A stretch of 64,000 nucleotides of DNA, taken from assembly GCF_001654835.1 (NCBI RefSeq), contig NZ_LXEP01000011.1, positions 152,688-216,687 on the forward strand. Reading direction: 5' to 3'. Under the pieces are notes generated by a model that saw only the letters and a list, made by a program, of their open reading frames with translations, did no database searches and was not told the origin of the DNA. Positions 53,328 through 61,900 of this stretch are shown here, one piece after another. The translations under genes and the position numbers were made by a program. The DNA comes from Buttiauxella gaviniae ATCC 51604. Lineage in GTDB: Bacteria > Pseudomonadota > Gammaproteobacteria > Enterobacterales > Enterobacteriaceae. The first letter of the stretch is position 1. Each line of letters opens with the position of its first letter.

Positions 53328-55268
53328 GTGTCTCTTTTCAAACAGCTTCTTATAGCTATCTTTCTTTTTATGCTGATTATTTTCAGCGGCAGTTTTATTG
53401 TTAATCTCGAAAGTTCTCGAGAGCAGTACAATAATCAGCTGCTGTCTCATGCGCAGGATGCTGCAACGGCGCTGGGCTTATCACTAACTCCGCACGTTGA
53501 CGATCCGGCAATGATCGAGCTTATGGTTAGCTCGATTTTTGATAGTGGATACTACGATGCTATCCGCGTTATCGATCAGAGTAGCGGGAAAATCATCCTT
53601 GAGCGCACCGCCTCTTTGTCTATTCCTGAGGTTCCACACTGGTTCGTTGCGCTGGTTAATGTCTCTCCGCAAGCCGCTGAAGCCACCATTATGCGCGGTT
53701 GGCAGCAGGCTGCACGCGTCGAAGTAGTGAGTAACCCAGTCTTTGCCATTAAGCGTTTGTGGGAAAGTACGTTGGCAAACCTGTTGTGGATGCTGGCCTG
53801 TAGCGTCGTATGTATTCTGGCGGGTGCCGCACTATTACGCCGCCAATTGCGCCCTCTCAACTACATGGTCAAACAATCACAAGCTATTACTCGCCGTGAA
53901 TACCTGACTCAGATCGACTTACCGAAAACCCCAGAGCTGCGCCGTGTGGTTGAAGCCATGAACCTGATGGTCACCAAACTTAAATCATTGTTTGAAGACC
54001 AGGCTGAACACAGTGAACGCCTGCACAATGAAGCCTATATCGACAGCCAGACAGGTATTGCGAACCGCCGTGCTTTCGATATGCAGATGCAAACACGTTT
54101 AAGCGACGAAGAAACCGCGCCAGGATATTTACTATTACTGCGTATTCAGGATTTGGGTGGCTTGAACCAACGTTTTGGCGGCCCGCATACTGACAACCTG
54201 CTCAAACATGTTGCCGATATGATGAATGTGGTGAGAAACCAATACGCCGGCTCAGACAGTATTCTTGCGCGTATCCGTGGTGGTGAATTCGCCCTGCTCT
54301 GCCCGGGTGTCACACACAATGAAATGCTGAATTTGCAAAACTCGCTCAATCAGCAGCTTGCCGCATTCTATGCCACCGGTATGTCTGACATGAACCCTGT
54401 CGCACATACCGGAATGGTGCCGTTTAGCTACGGCGATTCAGCGCAGTCGCTGATTGTTCAGGCTGACCGCGCGCTGACGGAATCAGAAACGCATACCACG
54501 CATCAGACTAATTTCTTGCCTGTAGTACAAACTGATGCCGCCCTGGAAGACCAACATCTGTGGTTTACTCGCCTTGAGAACGCGTTGAGTAAAGAGCAGT
54601 TCCAGTTATTCTTCCAGCCGGTTGTCGATTGTAAAAATACGCAGAAAGTCATTCATTACAAAGTGTTGTCGCGCATTGTGGATGAAAACGGCAACAGCAT
54701 TACCGCTGGCCGCTTCCTGCCATGGATTCACCGCTTTGGATGGAGCCAACGTCTTGACCAGGTGATGTTAAGCCTGACGCTGAAGCAGTTGAAAAGCTTC
54801 CCAGGCTATCTGGCGCTCAGCTTGTCCGGAAATTCACTGGCCAATGAGGCGAGCATCAAACAGCTTCTCAGCCCACTGAAGCAAAGCCCACAGCTTGCCA
54901 ACCGTTTAATTCTGGAGCTGGATGAAAACCAGTTGCCAGAACCTGAGCAGATGGAAGTGTTTATCAAGTCATTGAACCAGTATGGCTGTGGCCTGGGTCT
55001 GCAACACTTCGGTAGTCGCTTCGATATGATTGGCCACTTGTCACAATGGGGCCTGGCTTATCTGAAAATCGACTCCAGCTATATCCGCCATATTGATATT
55101 GAAAACGATAAGCGCTTGTTTATTGACGTGTTACACGGTGCGACCAACAACATTGATCTGCCATTGATTGCCGAGCGAGTAGAAACCGAAGGTGAACTGC
55201 GAGTGCTGCAAGAGGTTGGGATTTATGGTGCGATGGGGCAGTTGTTGGGCGAACCAGCACCATTCTGA
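53328..55268 (+). CDS. lapD: LapD, inner-membrane c-di-GMP receptor controlling LapG
   Basis: Binds c-di-GMP in the cytoplasm and holds LapG in the periplasm. The 646-residue protein has TM1 (about 4-26), a periplasmic LapD_MoxY_N domain (about 28-148), TM2 (about 150-170) and HAMP (about 170-225). The GGDEF domain is inactive (RGGEF at about 325). The EAL domain is inactive: KVL replaces EAL, the DD pair is QH (LGLQHFGSRF), while LAYLKIDSSYI and AERVETEGE remain for binding. This degeneracy is characteristic of LapD. GTG start with AGGA upstream. Confidence 0.94.
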   Translation: MSLFKQLLIAIFLFMLIIFSGSFIVNLESSREQYNNQLLSHAQDAATALGLSLTPHVDDPAMIELMVSSIFDSGYYDAIRVIDQSSGKIILERTASLSIPEVPHWFVALVNVSPQAAEATIMRGWQQAARVEVVSNPVFAIKRLWESTLANLLWMLACSVVCILAGAALLRRQLRPLNYMVKQSQAITRREYLTQIDLPKTPELRRVVEAMNLMVTKLKSLFEDQAEHSERLHNEAYIDSQTGIANRRAFDMQMQTRLSDEETAPGYLLLLRIQDLGGLNQRFGGPHTDNLLKHVADMMNVVRNQYAGSDSILARIRGGEFALLCPGVTHNEMLNLQNSLNQQLAAFYATGMSDMNPVAHTGMVPFSYGDSAQSLIVQADRALTESETHTTHQTNFLPVVQTDAALEDQHLWFTRLENALSKEQFQLFFQPVVDCKNTQKVIHYKVLSRIVDENGNSITAGRFLPWIHRFGWSQRLDQVMLSLTLKQLKSFPGYLALSLSGNSLANEASIKQLLSPLKQSPQLANRLILELDENQLPEPEQMEVFIKSLNQYGCGLGLQHFGSRFDMIGHLSQWGLAYLKIDSSYIRHIDIENDKRLFIDVLHGATNNIDLPLIAERVETEGELRVLQEVGIYGAMGQLLGEPAPF

Positions 55269-55278
55269 TGCAGAAAAA

Positions 55279-55310
55279 AGGGTGGATGGCGCTTAGCGCT
55301 TATCCACCCT
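55279..55310. repeat. REP-like palindromic element after lapD
   Basis: GGGTGGATGGCGC and GCGCTTATCCACCC form a hairpin with the REP-like GATGGCGCT...AGCGCTTATC pattern, 10 bp after the lapD stop. REP elements act in mRNA protection or as terminators. Confidence 0.7.
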
Positions 55311-55340
55311 AATGAACCATAAAACACAACATCATCAATG

Positions 55341-55541
55341 TAATAGCGTAAATAGTTCGCGTTGCGTCAAGGCGACAAGAGAGCAACAAATTTGTCTGGA
55401 ACAAATTTGAACGCTGCTTGCAGCGTCCCCAAAGGGGTAAGGCCCATGAATGGGCCGCATAATCCCCAGAAGCTTACAAAAGTAAGTGACTGGGGTTTGT
55501 GAACGCAGTCAACGCAGAAGCAGCTCGAAATATGACGGCTA
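55341..55541 (-). repeat. ERIC (IRU) element, long form
   Basis: Reverse-oriented ERIC: AATCCCCAGAAGCTTACAAA and AGTAAGTGACTGGGG form the core, with CAGCTCGAAATATGACGG at the right. The left half contains about 70 extra bp (CGCTGCTTGCAGCG and GGCCCATGAATGGGCC), the same long form as at 15962. It lies between two convergent genes. Confidence 0.8.
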
Positions 55542-55542
55542 T

Positions 55543-55893
55543 TTAGAAGATGCCCTGGTCGTCAGAGTTCAATAAATCCTCTAACCCACCCAATCCCTGG
55601 CGCGCCTGCGCACGATTCATCAGCTTAACCTGCGCCATTGGCGGCAAGTCAGTAATCGTTATCACGCCTTTTTGAATCAGCAAGAAAATCAGGTCATCCA
55701 GAACACGGACCATTTCCAGGTCGCTTCGCTGAAGTAATTCTTTATGTTGCAGACTCTCATCAACCACGTCCCGGGCACTGTTCCAGGCGATGATTTCAGG
55801 TGTCTGCGAGAAGACTTCACCGGTCATACCACTAAACGGCTCGTTCTCAACCCGCGTTAGCTGGCCTTCTTCATTACGTTGAACGTAATACAT
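55543..55893 (-). CDS. Small conserved protein downstream of the adhesin gene
   Basis: A 116-residue soluble protein from the ATG complementary to 55891-55893 (MYYVQRNEEGQLTRVENEPF), 57 bp after the adhesin stop. It has a predicted helix with RSDLEMVRVLDDLIFLLIQK and the motif GVITITDLPPMAQVKLMNRA, ending in GLGGLEDLLNSDDQGIF. It belongs to a family of small proteins often mislabelled as tryptophan synthase beta-like; no catalytic PLP domain is present. Function is unknown. Position suggests a link with adhesin expression or secretion. Confidence 0.8.
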   Translation of the reverse strand: MYYVQRNEEGQLTRVENEPFSGMTGEVFSQTPEIIAWNSARDVVDESLQHKELLQRSDLEMVRVLDDLIFLLIQKGVITITDLPPMAQVKLMNRAQARQGLGGLEDLLNSDDQGIF

Positions 55894-55950
55894 TTTCGAT
55901 ACCTTTATATGCGTAGGAATCACCGCCCGGTTAAGGGCGGTGAGGCTCAA

Positions 55951-58900
55951 TTATGAATGGTAATGCTCAGGCTTTGGGATTAGGTGGTCCAGCGAATGGG
56001 TCGCCGCCCCCGCTGAGTCAAAGCTTGCATGGTGTGCATCACCACCGTGTGTCGGGGTAACAGAAGGTGCATCAGCAGCGCTTGCACCTCCCTTGCCGTG
56101 GTGTGCATCCCCGCCCTTAATCATCTGCGTAATATCTGTACCTTCGTGCAGTTCGTGCGCCAGATCGCTCAGATCAACTTTCTCGTTTCCGTGATTTTCT
56201 TTACCGGTAAAAATCTTCAGGCTTTCATCACCGTGATGACCTTTAGAATCATGGGCAAGATTAAAGGAGAAAGTATCGTGACTGTCATCAAACAGGTTAC
56301 TTAATCCATTATCGTGAGAATGTGCATTAGCAGCATGATGTGATTTGTCACTACCATCTACGTCATGCTTTCCACGATGGGATGGATCATCCATCGTAAA
56401 ATCAGCGTTTTGATGGATAACGTTGGTGTTGCCATGATCGTCGTTAGCGATAACTGAAACACCCACGCTATTTTTACCAATATGGAGCTCATTGGTATTA
56501 ACCGGAACGTCATAGGTCAGATGGCCATTATCTTCGTGCAGTATCACGTCATAATGTTTGTCATTGATGGTGACATTGATATGTTCGTTGTTATGCACAT
56601 CTGCGCTGTCGATCTGGCCGGTAATATGAGTCACATGATGACGCGCTTCTTGCGAATCTATGTGGTCATCACCTGTCACTTTATCGATAGTGATTTTAGC
56701 GTCTGCGTGGGTATCCATCTGCACATCATGTCCAGCATGAACGGTGATTGGGTTACCGACTTTATCTGTCGCATCGATGCTCACATCAAAGGTGTTTTTC
56801 CCTTCATGCAGCAATGCTTTATCCACAGGGATGTCGTAACCCAGATGGCCATTAATATTTTGAACCACACCCGTGAACGAATGACCGTTAACCTTCACCG
56901 TCACACTATCGCCCAATTGCGCATCTGAATCCGTACTCACCGCACCGGTAACAGAAACATGGTCAAGCTCTGAGGCATTGATGACATCGTTTCCTGCCAC
57001 TGGATTGAGGGTGATGGTGGCAGCAATCTGGGTATCCACCTGCACATCATGTCCGGTATGAACGGTGATTGGGTTACCGGCTTTATCCGTCGCATCGATG
57101 CTCACATCAAAGGTGTTTGTCCCTTCATGCAGTAACCCTTTATCTACATGAATGTCGTAACCCGGGTGGCCATTAATATCTTGCACCACACCCGTGAACG
57201 AATGACCGTTAACCTTCACGGTCACTTTATCGCCCAGTTGTGCATCTGAATCCGTACTCACCGCACCGGTAACAGAAACATGATCAAACGCTGCAGCATT
57301 GACCACATCGTTCGTACCCACAGGATCGAGGGTGATGCTGGCATTGATCTCAGTGTCCACATGTACAGTATGTGTGGTTTCAACAATGGTAGCGTTACCG
57401 GCACTATCCGTTGCATCAATACTGACACCAACAGTGTTATCACCTTCAAGCAACAACGTTTTATCCACAGGTATGTTGTAACCCAGGTGGCCCTTGCCAT
57501 CTAAATCTATAACGGCACCTGTGAACGTCGTACCGTTGACCGTCACGATCACTGAAGCGCCTACATGTGCATCAACATCTGTACCAACCGTGCCGGTAAC
57601 CGAAACATTGTCAACCTCAGCGGCGTTAATGATATCGTCCCCTGCCACAGGATCGATGGTGATGGTGGCATTAATCTCAGTGTCCACATGTACAGTATGT
57701 GAGGCTTCGACAGTGATTGCGTTACCGACACCATCCGTCGCACGGATACTGACAGCAACGGTGTTATCACCTTCATGCAATAACCCTTTATCCACATGAA
57801 TGTCGTAACCCGGATGGCCATTAATATCTTTAACCACACCCGTGAACGAATGACCGTTAACCTTCACCGTCACTTCATCACCCAGTTTTGCATCTGAATC
57901 CGTACTCACCGCACCGGTAACAGAAACATGATCAAGCGCTGCGGCATTGACCACATCGTTCGCGGCCACAGGATCGAGGGTGATGCTGGCAGCAATCTGG
58001 GTATCCACCTGCACATCATGTCCGGCATGAACGATGATTGCGTTACCGGCTTTATCAGTCGCATCAATGCTCACATCAAAGGTGTTTGTCCCTTCATGCA
58101 GCAACGTTTTATCCACAGGAATGTCGTAACCCGGATGGCCATTAATATCTTGAACCACACCCGTGAACGAATGGCCGTTAACCGTCACTGTCACTTTATC
58201 GCCTACATGCGCGTCTGAATCCGTACTAACCGTACCGGTCACAGAAACATGGTCTACCGCTGCTGCATTGACCACATTGTTCGCTGCCACAGGATCAAGG
58301 GTGATAGTGGCAGCCAACTGGGTGTCCATCTGCACTTCGTGTCCATCGTGAACAGTGATTTCGTTACCCGCATCGTCCGTCGCTTTGATACTCACATCAA
58401 AGGTGTTTTTCCCTTCCTGCAGTAAACCTTTATCCACATGAATGTCATACCCCAGATGACCCTGGCCATCCAGATCTATAACTTTTCCCACGAATGGTGT
58501 CTTGCCATTAACCATTACCGAGACTTCATCACCCAGTTTTGCATCTCCATCAGGTGCAACCGTACCGGTAACAGAAACGTGGTCAGACTCTTTGGCATTG
58601 ATAACATCATCCGTTGCTACAGGAGCAAGAGTGATGTGCGCGCCAATCGTAGTATCGAGTGTAATCGTATGAGTGTCGGTCGAGGTGTACAAGTTACCGG
58701 AAGTATCATGCCCAGCGAGCGTTACATCTAACGTGTTATCGGTTTCTTTTAAGAGGCTGTTATCAACCGCAATTTCAAAGGTTTTCTGCCCATTATGCAG
58801 GATGTAATCGCCACCCACTACTGGCTTACCATTCAGCATCAGCGTCACGGTGTCGCCGTCTTGTGCATCACCAGACACAGTACCGGTTATCATGGTGGTG

Positions 58901-61900
58901 GGATTGCTATGTTCTGCGATATTTACCTTGTCGTCGCCCGCAACAGTAGCGATGTGGACTTCATTTTTCACATCATGGTCGATGGCGATGGTGTTAGTGT
59001 CGTTGACAGTTAAGGTATTACCCACTCCATCTACGCCGGTTACTTTATAGGTAATCGTCTGATTAGTAAGCAGATCTGAGGTAGGGACATCCAGTTTAAA
59101 GGTGAACCCATTTGTAGGATCACCATGGATGGTCACAGGCCGTTCGTTGCCATTGACGGTGAGAATTACAGTACCACCGTCTTTCACATCACCCGTTACC
59201 GTGCCGCTAATCTGCGTGGTTGGCTGGTTACTTTCCTCGATGTTTAGAATGTTATCTTGTGTAACGTTATCGAAGGTCAGCGTGACGTTAGCGTGATCGT
59301 CAATGGTGATGACTTTATGCACATCCTGGCTGAAGTCATTACCCGCATTATCTTGTCCGGTGACCGTTACGATAATTTCTGGCTTGTCTGTGTGCTGTGA
59401 TTCTAATTGAACTTTTAAATTGTGGGTGTCCACTTCCAGGGTGTAAACCAGCTTGCCGGTTAGGCTATCGAGTTTCACATCAGCCGTTTCTGTAACGCCA
59501 TTGAGCGTGACTGTTACTTTATCGCCGACAGCAGCATCGCCACCCACCGTGCCACTGATCTGGGTTTTGTCTGCGCTCAGATCTTTAGCCGAAAGGATGT
59601 TGTCGCCAGAAACCGTGTTAGTGGTGATGGTTGCGGCAGCCGAAATATCAGTTGAATACTGTGCAGTAGCATGGCCAGTTGTGGAGTTTCCGTGATCATC
59701 ATGCCCGGTGACTTCTGCCTTGATCTCGTTGCCAAGTTGCAAGTCGCTGGTTTTGACATCTACCGCGTATTTCAGATCTTGACCAATCTCAACGTTTTGA
59801 TAAACCTGCCCATTAACGGTCAGCGTGACATGCTCACCCGGATGCACATCACCGGAAACATGGCCGGTGATGGTGGTTGTAGCCTGCTGAGTTTCATGTA
59901 GATTCAGGATGTTATCGCCAGTGACGCTGTCGATAGCGACTTCAGCTTTAACTTCCGTATCCACCGTTATGGTTTTGCCGTCCGTTGCCGTAAAGGTATT
60001 CCCCTGATCGTCATGCCCGGTCACACTCACGGTGATGTCCGGGGTATGGCGCAGATCGTTAACGCTGATGTCTTTGCTGAACCGCATTACACCGTTGGAG
60101 TCAGTAAAGACCTGTGTGGTCACTGGGTGACCGTCGACCATAATAGTCACGTTGCTGCCATTATGGATGCCGTCGCCATTAACGGTGCCACTAACGGTGG
60201 TCGTCCCAGACTTCGACTCCAGAATATTGATGACATTGTCACCCGCGATATTATCGAGGTGAATTTCAGCCGTCACATGAGTATCCACGAGCACCGTCTT
60301 TTGCACACCGACAGCCGCTGTATCGCCAGCACCATTATGCGCGGTGGCAGTGACAGAAATATCCGGGTGAGCCATCAGAAGCTTGGTATCAACTTCAATC
60401 TCGTAGCCCAACTCACCCGGCAGATGAGGGCGGTCAACAACCTTAACGGGAATATCTTGGTTGCCGATATGCAATGTAACGAACTCGCCAGCATGAACAT
60501 CACCCGTGACGGTGCCACGAATCGTCGTTGTACCCTTTTCTGATTCGACTTTATTAATCACATCATTACCCGCAATTGGGCTGATGGTGATAACCGCATG
60601 AGGAGGATCATAATGCGGTGGCGTTGTCGTGGTTCCACCCGTGTTCCCACCAGATGGGTAACCCGGTACGTTTGCATGGATATGGTCGGTTGCCATAATC
60701 GGGTTACCATGCGGATCGGTACCCGATATTTGCACTGTGATATCAGGATGAGCCGCGACATATTTTGGATCATCCACATTCTGGCTGAACCCTAATTTGC
60801 CATCGCTCAGGCGTATAACTTCGGTGTCGTAGGTTTTAGTGCCAACGGTGATAAGGACATGATCGTGTTCATGCACATCATCACCTTTAACATGCCCCGT
60901 CACAATATAGTAATCAGGGCCATTATTATTGTTCGCATTTGCCGTATCAGCTTTGATCTGAACATCAGCAAGCGTATCAATAGCGACTTCGTGATCCGCC
61001 GTTGCAAGGAAAGTATTCCCCGCGTCATCGTAACCGGTTACCGAGGCATGAAGGATAGGCTTATCACCGCCTGCCAGCAGATCATCAGTGCTGACATTAA
61101 TGCTGTAGCCCAGGCCATTGCCTTGAGCAACAACACTTCCGTAGTAGTGCTGCCCATTGACTTCAAGATCAACAATGTCGTTGAGATGAACGTCCCCGGT
61201 AACTTTTCCGGTGATAGTTGTATGATCCTGGTGGGCTTCAACATTATTGAGCCAGTCATCGCCCGCAACGGTGTCAATACTAATCGTTGCCTGCGCGCCG
61301 TCATCTCTTGCAACATCATGATCAGTATGAACTGTAATGGTGTTGCCGTGTTTATCTTCGGTGCTGACTGTAGCGTCAATATGCCCGTTGGCAAGCAAGT
61401 CCGCCGTGTTCACATCAACGGAATAACCTAGTGCCCCATTGAGGTGAGTCTGGGGCTCTACCGTGGCTGCATAGTCGGTATTATTGACCATAACATGCAC
61501 CGTATCGCCTCGATGAACATCGCCACCCACGGTGCCATTAATAGTGGTAGTTGGGTGTGTTTGATCAGCCTGATTCAGGATGTTATCACCAGAAACCACG
61601 TTGATGGTGAGCGAAGCGTTAGCATGATCGTCAATACCTACATGATGATCAGCAGTGGCAAGTTTGTGGTTTAGTGCATCGTCAATCACATTAATACTGG
61701 CGTGAATATTCGGATCTTGATGAAGATCAGTGGTGTCTACCAGGACGTTGTAAACCATATTGCCCTGAGAATCGAGTTCCACTGTCCCATGGTAATCCTT
61801 GCCATTTACCTTCAGCGTGACTTCCTCGCCCGGCTTCATTTCTCCAGTTAACGTACCGCTCACCAGAGTGTACTTGTGATGAAGTTCTTCACCGTTAAGC

